The notes: generated from the sequence alone by a model not told the origin. DNA of 36,614 nucleotides from Porticoccaceae bacterium (GCA_002731695.1 PCCK01000082.1:1-36614); one strand, 5' to 3'. Counted from the stretch's first letter, positions 7,658 to 16,645 are shown. Translations and numbers: made by a program.

Positions 7658-9193
7658 ATGAAAGCTGAATACGGACTTGTCCCACACAAGCGCCCCCATT
7701 TTCACCTCAAGGAAAGCGCTCTTTACTTTCTTATTTCGCGCAGAGCCTATCTAAACCTCGAACCAGATGAAGAAAAGGTGTGGACGGCTATTGACGGGAA
7801 CAAAAGCGTTAAAGAGATCGAGGACGAAGAGCCGCAGGCAAAAGAGATTCTGACAAAGTTCTGGAAGAAGGAGGCGATCGAGTACGCCCCTAATTCCCCC
7901 CCCGCTGGTCGACGAAAGATCCTTATTGTCGAACCCCACATGGACGACGCGATCCTTTCCCTCGGAGCAACCATGTGGAATCTAAGAAACGATTACGAAT
8001 TCGATGTCGTTTCCGTAACAGGGCGATCTAACTTCACCAGCTACTACCGCCTCGAGAGAGACTATTTGGATACGGATAAGGTTACTCGCCTCAGACGGGA
8101 CGAATCCGAACTAGCGATGCGTGTACTCGGCGGAACGCATCGCGTCCTAGACCAGCACGACGCCCCGCTCCGCTACCAGCCCGACGGGTGGACGCTCGAA
8201 TGGTACCGCCAGCATCGACGTTCCATATCTGGATACGTCAACCATTCCATCACTTCAGCAGAGCTTGAATCCTGGGTCGCGTCAGTCTCCCCTATTTTGC
8301 AAGACAGCACGGCAGAAGAAATATGGATTCCTATCGGCATAGGTAGCAGTGCCGACCACGAAGCGACCCGAAACGCTTGCATGCTCGCTGCCACGCGAAA
8401 CCGGGATCATTTCAAAGATCAGAAGTTTTTGTTCTATCACGAAGTACCCTACGCGATGAACTTCCCTTGGCACATACGAGAGCACCATCAGCACTACCGA
8501 GAGATCGGCGTAGGACTCACGCGAGAAGATATTTCGATAGACGACGCCCTGAAGATGAAGCAACGCCTCGTCTCAATCTTTGCCTCGCAGTTTAAAATGT
8601 CCTATATAGGACCTAAGGTGGAGGCTACCGCAAAGCAGCTCGCCCCAAGAGGAAAAGAGCTCGGAGAACCACTCCTCTATCTCGACAAGCTTCCGAACCG
8701 ATTCGAACCTGACTCCTTTTTCTCAGGGCGCCGCTTCGTTGAAAAAACACTTAAACGCCTCCCGAGCTGGCTCAAGGCCGTTCGTAAGGCTAAAAAGCTG
8801 ACGCTCGTTTGTCCCGGGGGCTTCGGTCGCTGGCAAGAAGATATAGAACCACTCATTTCAATCATGCCAGACCTCAGAATCGAAGTTCATTTGAGTGCTG
8901 ACGCCCTAGCTGAAACGGAGCGATTCAAATCGGACTTGATCGAGCTAAAACCTGTCCCTCCCAGCCCGAGGGCATGGGTAACAAGACTCATTTCGCTCGT
9001 GAGGAAACAGCCCAGACCCATTGCTATATTAACGGGAAGGCAGTTGGAAATGGCCTCTCCCGCCTTAAGACTACTCTTTTTTTTATCCAAGCCGTTGATA
9101 ACAGCAAAACCCGCCCATCTCGCTCGCGCACTAGCGCAGAGTGAGACTAGTAGAGAAAATAGTCGAAACTCTCAGCCCCAATCCATCAATTAA
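7658..9193 (+). CDS. PIG-L family deacetylase with an N-terminal PqqD-like domain
   Basis: This 511-residue protein has three parts. Residues about 14-80 (KESALYFLISRRAYLNLEPD, then WTAIDGNKSVKEIE) look like the small PqqD-like winged-helix domain. Residues about 86-330 are a PIG-L (LmbE-like) N-acetylglucosaminyl deacetylase: VEPHMDDAILSLGATMWNLR with His94, Asp96 and Asp97 in the zinc site, and SSADHEATRNAC with His234. Residues about 360-511 (LTLVCPGGFGRWQEDIEPL onward) are an extra region that I cannot assign. PIG-L enzymes remove acetyl groups from GlcNAc-type sugars on lipid or small carriers. In this locus the substrate is probably an amino sugar of the EPS unit. Its 3' end overlaps the next GT2 gene by 53 bases, so the two are likely translationally coupled. 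Confidence 0.85.
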   Translation: MKAEYGLVPHKRPHFHLKESALYFLISRRAYLNLEPDEEKVWTAIDGNKSVKEIEDEEPQAKEILTKFWKKEAIEYAPNSPPAGRRKILIVEPHMDDAILSLGATMWNLRNDYEFDVVSVTGRSNFTSYYRLERDYLDTDKVTRLRRDESELAMRVLGGTHRVLDQHDAPLRYQPDGWTLEWYRQHRRSISGYVNHSITSAELESWVASVSPILQDSTAEEIWIPIGIGSSADHEATRNACMLAATRNRDHFKDQKFLFYHEVPYAMNFPWHIREHHQHYREIGVGLTREDISIDDALKMKQRLVSIFASQFKMSYIGPKVEATAKQLAPRGKELGEPLLYLDKLPNRFEPDSFFSGRRFVEKTLKRLPSWLKAVRKAKKLTLVCPGGFGRWQEDIEPLISIMPDLRIEVHLSADALAETERFKSDLIELKPVPPSPRAWVTRLISLVRKQPRPIAILTGRQLEMASPALRLLFFLSKPLITAKPAHLARALAQSETSRENSRNSQPQSIN

Positions 9194-10079
9194 AAATCAG
9201 CAACCAGCAATCGGTTTAGTCTACGTTCTCGTAACTCCTGTCTTTAATGAAGAGGCGTATATCAGCCAGACGATAGCATCCGTGCTCTCTCAAACGATTC
9301 TACCCAGAGAATGGGCTATCGTCAGCGATAGATCAACCGACCGCACAGATGAAATCATAAAAGAAGCGGCACGGGAGAATCCATGGATCAAGCTCATTCG
9401 CGTAGAAGAGAACAATGGGGTCGCGTTCGAGCGAGTTGTCTTGAATACGGAGAAAGGCATTTCGACAATTACCGCACAAGACTATTCCTACTTAGGGTTG
9501 CTCGACGCTGACGTTGCCTTCCAAGAGGACTATTTCGAACGCCTTATGGAGGAGTTTTCTCAAAATCCTCAACTAGGCCTCGCTGGTGGGGTCGCTATCG
9601 ATATTGGACGACGTAAAGACCAGTTTCCTCGCAATCGACATGACGTTCCCGGCGCCCTTCAGTTCTTTCGTCGAGAATGTTTTGAAAGCCTAGGGGGTCT
9701 ACTAGCTATACCCGAAGGCGGATGGGATTGTATCACCTGCGCTGCGGCCCGCATGAACGGTTACAAGACCAAGCTTGTTACAGATCTCGTAGTCGACCAT
9801 CTCAAGCCACGCAATGTCTCACAAGGCGGGATGTTGAGGCGGCGATGGCAAATGGGTGTGCGCGATTACGCCCTCGGCTACCATCCTCTGTTCGAGCTCG
9901 TTAAATGTCTCAGTCGGTTCCGCGATCCCCCGTTCTTCATAAGTTCCCTGACTTGGTTGCTTGGATATCTAGTATCTGGATTGAAGCGATGTCCGATCCG
10001 AACGCCGAACAAGATTTTTGTCTATATTCGCTCCGAGCAAAAGCAAAGACTCGCGAGAGCCTTAAGATGGAAAGGATGA
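9141..10079 (+). CDS. GT2 family glycosyltransferase (intact paralogue)
   Basis: The 312-residue enzyme has a GT-A core: YVLVTPVFNEEAYISQTIAS, AIVSDRSTDRTDEII, the LGLLDADVAFQEDYF metal site (Asp-x-Asp, about 116-130), VPGALQFFRRECFES, then IPEGGWDCITCAAARM, where acceptor binding is expected. It matches the frameshifted copy at 4993-5993 closely except for the last 50 or so residues. It uses a GTG at 9141 inside the PIG-L gene; residues about 12-26 (LSPNPSIKNQQPAIG) come from a repeat-like stretch and the family-like sequence starts near residue 27. A hydrophobic segment (about 269-280) lies near the end. It probably adds one sugar to the EPS lipid intermediate; the donor cannot be named. 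Confidence 0.87.
   Translation: MRLVEKIVETLSPNPSIKNQQPAIGLVYVLVTPVFNEEAYISQTIASVLSQTILPREWAIVSDRSTDRTDEIIKEAARENPWIKLIRVEENNGVAFERVVLNTEKGISTITAQDYSYLGLLDADVAFQEDYFERLMEEFSQNPQLGLAGGVAIDIGRRKDQFPRNRHDVPGALQFFRRECFESLGGLLAIPEGGWDCITCAAARMNGYKTKLVTDLVVDHLKPRNVSQGGMLRRRWQMGVRDYALGYHPLFELVKCLSRFRDPPFFISSLTWLLGYLVSGLKRCPIRTPNKIFVYIRSEQKQRLARALRWKG
9176..9217 (+). repeat. Repeat-like stretch at the GT2 N-terminus and PIG-L C-terminus
   Basis: The run ccatcaattaaaaatcag followed by caaccagcaatcggtttag resembles the aatcag/gcaat-type intergenic repeats. It spans the last PIG-L codons and stop (9191-9193) and the non-conserved N-terminus of the GT2 protein. Confidence 0.4.
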
Positions 10080-10085
10080 ATTGAG

Positions 10086-11056
10086 CGAGTAAAGTTGAAG
10101 AAGACTTTCCCTCCTTATCAGTCGTCATCGTTAATTGGAACTCGAAAAACTATGTGCGCAAGTGCCTGAAATCGATCGAGGAGCACGGCAAAGGACTGGC
10201 CACACAAATAATCGATGGCGATGGCGCTTCTTTCGACGGCTGCGGCGAGATGCTAGCAACTGATTTCCCTTATGTTTAATTTATTCAATCACAGAAAAAT
10301 CTCGGTTTTGGGCGATGCAACAACCTTGGAGCCGCCAAAGCTACGAGCGATTACTTCCTGCTTCTCAATCCAGACACCGAATTACAACCACGGGCTTTGA
10401 GCGACCTTTTACAAGCCCTTCAAACACTGCCAAAAGCTGGTGCCATTGGAGCACGTTTATTAAATACAGATGGATCCTTGCAGACGAGCTCCGTCAACGC
10501 ACTTCCCACTCCACTGAATCAATTGCTCGACTCCAACTTCCTCAGAAGGCTTTTCCCAAAGTCGAAACTGTGGAATACCTACCAAGCCAATAGACCTCAG
10601 GAAGTTGAAGCCATCAGCGGAGCCTGCATGCTCGTGAAATCTTCCATTTCCAAAGAAATTGGTGGCTTTCGATCTGAATACTTCATGTACACCGAAGACA
10701 TGGATCTTTACCGAAAAATTCATCAAGCTGGGTACAAGATCTACCACGCCCCCAGTTCCAGAGTTACTCACCATGGAGGAGGCAGTTCAAGTGGTCACCC
10801 AAGCCGTTTTTCGACTGTAATGATGTGCCAAGCACTGAAAACCTACATGCGCCTCAACCATGGCCAATTCGCGGCTTGTCGTTACCAACTTTTAATGTTG
10901 GCATCCATTTTTTCCCGTTCTCTCCCCTTAGGCTTCGCGTGGATCGTTGCCCCATCAGCCAAGCGTAAGAATCGCCTGGACTCGCTTCCAAAATGGCTTT
11001 ACATTACTAGATGGTCGACTAGCAATCATCGACTGCATTCCAGCTCCCCGCAGTAA
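10086..11056 (+). pseudogene. GT2 glycosyltransferase interrupted by one nonsense codon
   Basis: A single frame from about 10,086 to 11,056 encodes a WbbL-like GT2: LSVVIVNWNSKNYVRKCLKS, a weakened nucleotide motif (QIIDGDGASFDGCGE), then TAA at 10,277-10,279, then in the same frame FIQSQKNLGFGRCNNLGAAK, FLLLNPDTELQPRAL (metal site), GACMLVKSS, FMYTEDMDLYRKIHQAG and HHGGGSSSG. No start codon is visible between the upstream in-frame TGA (about 10,083) and the first strand, so the start is also damaged. An ATG at 10,397 could begin a 219-residue product lacking the nucleotide-binding half, which would not be a working transferase. The rest has no frameshift, so inactivation looks fairly recent. 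It follows the intact GT2 gene directly. Confidence 0.82.
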
Positions 11057-11137
11057 AAAAGCTACAAAGAGTGTCCGAAACTGAATTCAGGTTTCTCAAA
11101 GACGACTCTCAATGAAAATCTGATCTTACCGATTCCT

Positions 11138-12472
11138 TTGAAAATCATATCGACACTTGTTACAATGTTAGTTCTGAGCGGCTCCACAACCGCCTTGGCC
11201 GCTACTTCGGTCAGTCAATACGGAATCACATGGACTTTCAACGAAGACTACCAAATTGGGCAGTTTGTAAGCGGCGACTACTGGGTCGTCGAAAACGTTT
11301 CAGGTGACGGGGTTACGATTACAAACATGTCCCCTGGAACAAAAACTATCAGTGGACGCGATATTAATGGCAGCATGATTAACCCAATGGCAGGTAGTGC
11401 ACCAAGCCAAGGATTCGATTCAAGTTTGGGCAACTATGAACCCTCGCTCAACATCGGCGTCTCTCTGCCAAAAATTGTACCAGCAGGCTCTTCAATTGTT
11501 TCCGTCATAAGTCACGACGATTCGAAAAACCGCCCTCGCTTAACCGATGCAGCCATTCTAACCGTATTGAGCAGAGTGCCCGCCGAGGGAGACTTTCGTC
11601 CACCGTATATCGGATCAGACAAAACGCTTCGTTGGAGCGTTAGAGATATTGACTATTCCTGGCTGAGAAGCTTGCCAAAACCAGCTACCTCACCTCCGCT
11701 CTCCGCCGTCGCAGCACTCGTTGAACGACCATACATAGAGATTCACACCTCAGTTGGCGGGAGAGAATGGCACCCTCTGAACAATCAGCAGTTCTACGGG
11801 CGCGAAATTGTCTACGATCTCTCCGAATGTCTTCTTAGTTTACAGCTTGACTATTCCAACGAGCAAAAAGAGCACCTTCTCTTTTCAATGCTTCAGCTCG
11901 GCATCGATATTTATGGAGCTGCAATTAATGGCGGTTATTGGGAAGATAAAGGAGGACACAATCATGGACGCAAGATGACCATGGTGTTGGCAGGAGTCAT
12001 GTTCAATGACCCAAACATCCTTGAATACGCCGACGCACAGCACCACATGATTTTCCAAGAAGATCTTCAAACTTTCTACGTGACACAAGCGGATATCGAC
12101 GACTGCCCGAAATTTTCAGGAGACGGGCGACTCCGAGAATGCTATACCTCGGAAATGCTCGGTATGCCCGAATGGGGAGCTCAACACGCTTCCCAACCTA
12201 GCCGAGACGGGAGCAATTGGGACGTTTTATACAGAACCACCGTAGGTAATTCTCAATTTGGCCACGTTTTAGCCGCTAGATTAATGAACGTCGAGGGCTA
12301 TTGGAACCACCCAGCTCTCTTTGAATACATGGATCGTCTTTGGGAAGTGGAAAAAAATGAGGCAAAAGACTCCAAGAATAAAATACATTGGTTCGAGCAC
12401 GACATGTGGAAGGCATACAGATACATGAATCCACCTGAGGATCCTTCGCAGCTCAGTATATCGCCGAACTAG
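11138..12472 (+). CDS. Secreted protein of unknown function, possibly acting on polysaccharide
   Basis: The 444-residue product begins with a clear signal peptide (MKIISTLVTMLVLSGSTTALA, cleavage near 21-22), so it is exported to the periplasm or outside. Residues about 25-165 look beta-rich (WTFNEDYQIGQFVSGDYWVV). Residues about 200-430 look helical with several His/Trp/Tyr-rich motifs: GGHNHGRKMTMVLAG (about 273-287), QDLTFY-like LQTFYVTQADIDD, GMPEWGAQH, and YWNHPALFEYMDRLW near the end. The helical half resembles alpha/alpha-toroid carbohydrate-active proteins such as lyases, but I cannot name a family. Start choice is uncertain: the frame opens at a TTG (11,138) that gives an ideal signal peptide, without a good Shine-Dalgarno sequence. 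A plausible role is trimming or processing the EPS during export. The gene lies between two pseudogenes. Confidence 0.7.
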   Translation: MKIISTLVTMLVLSGSTTALAATSVSQYGITWTFNEDYQIGQFVSGDYWVVENVSGDGVTITNMSPGTKTISGRDINGSMINPMAGSAPSQGFDSSLGNYEPSLNIGVSLPKIVPAGSSIVSVISHDDSKNRPRLTDAAILTVLSRVPAEGDFRPPYIGSDKTLRWSVRDIDYSWLRSLPKPATSPPLSAVAALVERPYIEIHTSVGGREWHPLNNQQFYGREIVYDLSECLLSLQLDYSNEQKEHLLFSMLQLGIDIYGAAINGGYWEDKGGHNHGRKMTMVLAGVMFNDPNILEYADAQHHMIFQEDLQTFYVTQADIDDCPKFSGDGRLRECYTSEMLGMPEWGAQHASQPSRDGSNWDVLYRTTVGNSQFGHVLAARLMNVEGYWNHPALFEYMDRLWEVEKNEAKDSKNKIHWFEHDMWKAYRYMNPPEDPSQLSISPN

Positions 12473-12510
12473 AAATTTTCGCGGCCAATCAAGGAACAAC
12501 CCTTGTCTAA

Positions 12511-13197
12511 ATGCCAAAAACAAAGGGCCTATCGAATTATAGCAATCCAAATTCATTTGGATCAAAGATGCGCTCAAAGCGCATGAGATTCCTCAAGCCA
12601 CTGATCGAACACGAATTTAATAAGAAGGGCGGAGTTAGGATGCTTGGTGTTGGTGGGCGAAAGACTTGCTGGAATCTGTTAGGAAATGACTACCTTGCTT
12701 CGAGAAACGCGAGTCTAACCATCTCAAGCCTACCCTCAGATCATAATGGAGAGGACGACGCGATCTCTCACCATGTCATCGGCGACGCCTGCGACCTCTC
12801 TCAATATGCAGACAACCATTTCAACCTGACAAACAGCAACTCCGTCATTGAGCACGTAGGAATATGGAATAACGTAAAGAAATTCGCTAGCGATGCATCA
12901 CGCGTGGGAAAGAGTCTTTAAATACAGACACCCTACTTTTAATTCCCGATAGTACCGCATTACATTACTCCATTATTCCATTGGGCTCCAAGACCGATTC
13001 GGGTCGCCGTCGTTCAAAGATTCTCATTAGTCAATCGCGGTAAAACAATCAGCTACGAAAATGCGATTGAAAACGCTGAAAGTGACCCTTTTCTCTTAAA
13101 CGAGAAGTAATTTCGTTAGCTTTTCCCAAATAGCAAACTCATCACGGAGCGCTTTTTCCTCCTAGTCAAATCACTGATCGCGACTACGTTCAGCTTC
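12511..13197 (+). pseudogene. Decayed SAM-dependent methyltransferase
   Basis: The frame from the ATG at 12,511 shows features of a class I methyltransferase common in EPS loci: GGVRMLGVGGR (the SAM motif, weak), a NDY...LASRNA stretch, and NLTNSNSVIEHVGIWNNVKKFA. The family-like sequence continues in the same frame past several stops: TAA at 12,919-12,921, then IQTPYF, a TAA, FPIVPHYITPLFHWAPRPIR, and after further TAA and TAG codons, LFPNSKLITERFFLLVKSLIA. The normal family has QTPNxWFPIEPHxxxPxF and a C-terminal ERxxGLxKSLIA. At least four in-frame nonsense codons but little indel damage mark an old pseudogene. Nothing identifiable follows up to 13,325. Confidence 0.8.
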
Positions 13198-13325
13198 ACG
13201 AAAACCACGCCCCGTAGCAATAATAGTAGCACAAACATTCCATATCTATTCCATCTCGATCACAGGTTACGTTACTTTTCCATGAAACCTAAGAGCCCTT
13301 CTCCTCAAATTCTCCGTGTCTATCC

Positions 13326-14660
13326 ATGAACGGGTTTTCAACAATATTTCTAATAGTCAACTCGTCGCTTCTTCTCGGCTTGCCTAGAAAGTGGGCTCCA
13401 CTTCCCCTCCTCATTGGGTCGTGCTACATGACGGTAGGGCAGGGTTTCGACATAGGCCCCTTTAGTTTCACCGTCATTCGAGTTCTCGTTTTGGTGGGCT
13501 TCATTCGAATAGTTGTTCGCGGCGAGCGACTCTCCGGCGGAATTAACCTAATCGACTCAATCGTTATTCTTTGGGGTCTCTGGGGTCTATTTGCCAACTT
13601 ACTACACCCGCACCCAAGCGAATTCACTCTGGTATATCGGATTGGTATGGTGTATAATGTTTGGGGAATCTATTTCCTTATTCGTATATTATGCGGCACT
13701 GCAGAAGAAGTAATCGGAATAATAAAACTAACAGCAATACTCCTAGTGCCACTTGCACTCGAGATGCTTAATCAAAAGATGACGGGGAGCAATTCGTTCT
13801 CATTGCTAGGCGGCGTCTCGCCCCATGTCACCATACGCGATGGTGTGTTGCGCGCCCAAGGACCATTTCGCCACGCAATTCTCGCGGGTACGGTTGGAGC
13901 AACATGCTTTCCTCTCATGATCGGAATCTGGTCTAAAGCACGCCGATTCGCCCTTCTTGGCGCGATATCTTGTGCGATCATGGTATTCACCTCTGCCTCC
14001 AGCGGACCGATAGCCAGCTTGATGGCAGCTATTTTTGCACTTGTTCTTTGGAAATATCGTCACCTTACTTCTACTTTGTGCTGGGCCGCAGTTTTCGGTT
14101 ACGTTTTTCTGGAAATAGTCATGAACCGCCCCGCGTATTACATTATTACCTACGCAGATCTAACGGGTAGTAGCACTGGCTGGCACCGAGCACGGCTCAT
14201 CGAATCCGCAATGAGTAGACTTGATGAATGGTGGTTAGCCGGCACCAATTACACTCGTCACTGGATGCCAACCGGAGTTTCCTGGAGCTCGAACCACGCG
14301 GACATTACTAACTACTATCTGAGCTGGGGAGTGAAAGGAGGGCTGCTTTGGATGGGCCTTTTCATCGCAATACTCATACTTTCTTTTATTCGTGTGGGTA
14401 GAACGATTCGCATGTACAATGAAAATGGGCTGGCGGAGTGCTTCCTCGTATGGTGCTTCGGGGCATCACTCTTCGCGCACGCGGCAACTTCTATCTCAGT
14501 TTCCTACTTCGATCAGTCCTTTCTATTCATCTTCCTGACAATCGGAGTGATTAGCTCACTCTATTCGACTACATTACAGGCGAACATTGTGACGTCGTCC
14601 AAAGAGCAAGAAAATGCTGCCATAACAAACGCTTCCTCAGCGCATACTTTTCCTCGATGA
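13326..14660 (+). CDS. Wzy/O-antigen ligase-like EPS polymerase (integral membrane)
   Basis: The 444-residue protein is very hydrophobic, with about ten or more membrane segments spread along its length. Its layout fits O-antigen ligase/polymerase (Wzy_C-like) proteins: RAQGPFRHAILAGTVGATCF in the middle (about 174-193), FTSASSGPIASLMAA (about 220-234), a larger periplasmic loop with RPAYYIITYADLTGSSTGWHRARLIESA (about 258-297), where the GxxxHRxxLIE words are typical, and SSNHADITNYYLSWGVKGG. It would join lipid-linked repeat units into EPS in the inner membrane. The last codons overlap the next gene by 4 bases (ATGA), so polymerase and sulfotransferase are co-translated. Polymerase is preferred over ligase from the EPS context; the sequence alone cannot separate them. 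Confidence 0.85.
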   Translation: MNGFSTIFLIVNSSLLLGLPRKWAPLPLLIGSCYMTVGQGFDIGPFSFTVIRVLVLVGFIRIVVRGERLSGGINLIDSIVILWGLWGLFANLLHPHPSEFTLVYRIGMVYNVWGIYFLIRILCGTAEEVIGIIKLTAILLVPLALEMLNQKMTGSNSFSLLGGVSPHVTIRDGVLRAQGPFRHAILAGTVGATCFPLMIGIWSKARRFALLGAISCAIMVFTSASSGPIASLMAAIFALVLWKYRHLTSTLCWAAVFGYVFLEIVMNRPAYYIITYADLTGSSTGWHRARLIESAMSRLDEWWLAGTNYTRHWMPTGVSWSSNHADITNYYLSWGVKGGLLWMGLFIAILILSFIRVGRTIRMYNENGLAECFLVWCFGASLFAHAATSISVSYFDQSFLFIFLTIGVISSLYSTTLQANIVTSSKEQENAAITNASSAHTFPR

Positions 14661-15571
14661 GATCAAACGCTCCCATTCTAGTAACAGGCAGCCACCGATC
14701 CGGCACAACATGGATCGGGCGCATGCTGTCTGACAGTTCATCTATAGCCTATCTTCATGAGCCGTTCAACGTCCCATATGGAATTATTCGTAATCAGTTC
14801 GTAAACTGGTTTCAATATGTCTGCGCCGAAAACGAACACGAGCACATCCACAAGATCGAGAGGCTGATAAAGTACGACTACCCCCTTGTCGATCAGCTAA
14901 CTAAAGCCGATTCCATGCGACGGAGAGCTGCTGTATTTAGGGATTTTGGATATTTCCTGACGTGTCGTTTCCAAAACAAAAGGCCACTCATAAAAGACCC
15001 ACTCGCATTGCTTTCCACCGAATGGCTTCATCAAAGATTCGAAATGATTCCCGTCATTACGATTCGTCACCCAGCAGCATTCTGTTCGAGCTTAATCCTC
15101 AAGGATTGGAGGTTCGATTTCAGAAACTTCCAACGCCAGAAGATAGCAATGAAAACTATCTTAAACCCCTTTCAAAAAGAGATCAACCGGTGCGTATTGA
15201 CACAACCGAGCCTGATAGATCAAGGAATAATCCTTTGGAACATAACGCACACTCTAATCATGGGTTGGCAGTCACGATATAACGATTGGATTTTCGTTCG
15301 TCATGAAGACTTATCGAGAGACCCAACCAGTGAATTCGAAGTTTTGTATAACCAACTTTCAATTCCCTTCTCAACGAAAGAACAGGATACCATCAAAAAA
15401 AACAGTGGTGCCCACAATCCTAGCGAGCAGACTCCAGGTCAAGAATTCGTGCGTGACAGCAAAGCGAATATAAAAAATTGGAAAAGACGCCTAACCGACT
15501 CAGAAATAGAGCATATAAGAATTGGAACACAAAATGTTTCGGCTTACTTTTACAACGATAACGACTGGTAA
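14657..15571 (+). CDS. Sulfotransferase (PAPS-dependent)
   Basis: The 304-residue protein has the sulfotransferase P-loop-like 5'-phosphosulfate loop LVTGSHRSGTTWIGRML (about 8-24) and the 3'-phosphate-binding strand VITIRHPAAFCSSLI (about 133-147). FVRHEDLSRDP (about 215-225) is a third typical motif. The enzyme would transfer sulfate from PAPS to a sugar hydroxyl, giving the EPS negative charge. It overlaps the polymerase stop codon, implying co-expression and a role on the same polymer. No signal peptide is seen, so the action is on the cytoplasmic side. No PAPS synthesis genes are in the window. A second, unrelated-looking sulfotransferase lies at 25881-26804. Confidence 0.88.
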   Translation: MRSNAPILVTGSHRSGTTWIGRMLSDSSSIAYLHEPFNVPYGIIRNQFVNWFQYVCAENEHEHIHKIERLIKYDYPLVDQLTKADSMRRRAAVFRDFGYFLTCRFQNKRPLIKDPLALLSTEWLHQRFEMIPVITIRHPAAFCSSLILKDWRFDFRNFQRQKIAMKTILNPFQKEINRCVLTQPSLIDQGIILWNITHTLIMGWQSRYNDWIFVRHEDLSRDPTSEFEVLYNQLSIPFSTKEQDTIKKNSGAHNPSEQTPGQEFVRDSKANIKNWKRRLTDSEIEHIRIGTQNVSAYFYNDNDW

Positions 15572-15660
15572 ACTTCTGGCGGGACACTTTGTGGTCGAGG
15601 TGAGCTATACTGTGCCGCTTGAAAAGTTAGTCTGGGCCACTAGAAAGGACCCAGACGATA

Positions 15661-16194
15661 AAGGGTAAGAGATACGCGACAGAGCAAAAGATCCTAATTC
15701 TTCGCTAGTCGGAGCGGGCGGACAAGGCCAAGCGTCTCATGGAGCTGGAGAAAAAGAACGCACGATCGAAGCGACTTCTGGCCGACGAGATCCTTGGCAA
15801 GGAGCTGCTCAAGGAGGCTATAGGCCAGAACGGGGCGCCCGAGTAAATCTGCTCGGACAACGGGCCGGAGCTCATCGCCAGAGCCTTCAAGCGCTGGCTC
15901 TCCGAAAACGGCGTGAGGACTCTCGATATCGATCCAAGCTGCCCTGAGTCTCGCCGCTGCGGGAGATATGCCAAAAGCTTCAACAGCCGCTTACGGGAGG
16001 AGTGCCTCGATCGGGAGCTGATATCCACGCTAAGCGAGTCGCGGGTGGTCTACTCGGACTAGCGCGAGTGCTAAAACGACCAGCGGCCGCACAGATCCCA
16101 GAGCTCGCTAACACCCAGCGAATTTGACAGAAAGCAAAACGAAGTTCCCCCCGCTCCGGTCACCGGGAGGAAGCATAACCAACATCAACCCTAA
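15661..16194 (+). pseudogene. Internally deleted IS3-family transposase remnant
   Basis: One frame carries pieces of both IS3 proteins. First KRYATEQKILILR, a TAG, then KAKRLMELEKKNARSKRLLADEILGKELLKEA, the OrfA leucine zipper end. After a TAA comes the OrfB catalytic tail: CSDNGPELIARAFKRWLSEN (DDE domain second Asp), then SFNSRLREECLDRELISTLSE (the catalytic Glu position is in this helix), VVYSD with a stop where Trp is expected, and NDQRPHRSQSSLTPSEFDRK. The OrfA helix-turn-helix and most of the OrfB N-terminal part are gone, so it cannot transpose alone. GC content is clearly higher than in neighbouring genes, as expected of foreign DNA. Exact IS ends and target duplications could not be fixed; the region 15,572-15,660 may hold the left end. 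Confidence 0.82.
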
Positions 16195-16227
16195 ACAACC
16201 AACAGAGAATCTCTCATTGGAACTGGG

Positions 16228-16645
16228 CTAGAAAGCGGGGTCCAAGCATCCTGCGGCATTCGCGGCAATCAAACGAACAAGACATACTGTCACAAAAGCC
16301 CAATCTCGTCCTTGTCGGCTGTCATAGCACCGATCCGCTCGACAATGTCCGTTCGAATCTTTTCCGACTGGAAGAGAAGCATCAACCTATACACACAAAG
16401 ACAGTCCCAGCGACTGTTCGGAAGAATTGACTTTAGCACCGCTCGACCGCATGCAAAGTGTCTTCGAAAAAGCAGGTGCTGTCTTCGCGATCATGGACAT
16501 CCCGGATCGCACTGCGGAAAACACCGCGGTTTCCCGTTGCTCGCTTTCGACCGAAAACGCAGCCAGCCGCTATTCCTATTTCTCTCCTCCCGACGAGCTC
16601 AGCCAGTACGCAGACAGGGATCTCTATTACGTCGACTACCATTGA
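16228..16645 (+). pseudogene. Probable SGNH-hydrolase-like remnant
   Basis: Two frames carry protein-like pieces. Near 16,260-16,400: NEQDILSQKPNLVLVGCHST, then DPLDNVRSNLFRLEEKH, resembling the PDLVLVGFxxxDxxDNxxxNLxRL region of SGNH/AlgX-like hydrolases. After a frameshift, 16,427-16,645 reads DRMQSVFEKAGAVFAIMDIP through YFSPPDELSQYADRDLYYVDYH to a TGA, where these enzymes have D-x-x-H plus L/F-TPxGH. Here TPFA follows the stop. The placement between a transposase remnant and the pyruvyl transferase, with no proper start, argues for a decayed gene, possibly a former O-acetyl-modifying enzyme of the EPS. Family assignment is tentative. The gap 16,646-16,747 shows nothing. Confidence 0.4.

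Noticed and set aside
13169-13180. The word aatcactgatcg, identical to a repeat word at 3577.
   Set aside because: It lies in the methyltransferase pseudogene where it encodes the family-typical KSLIA end, so the match is probably coincidence.
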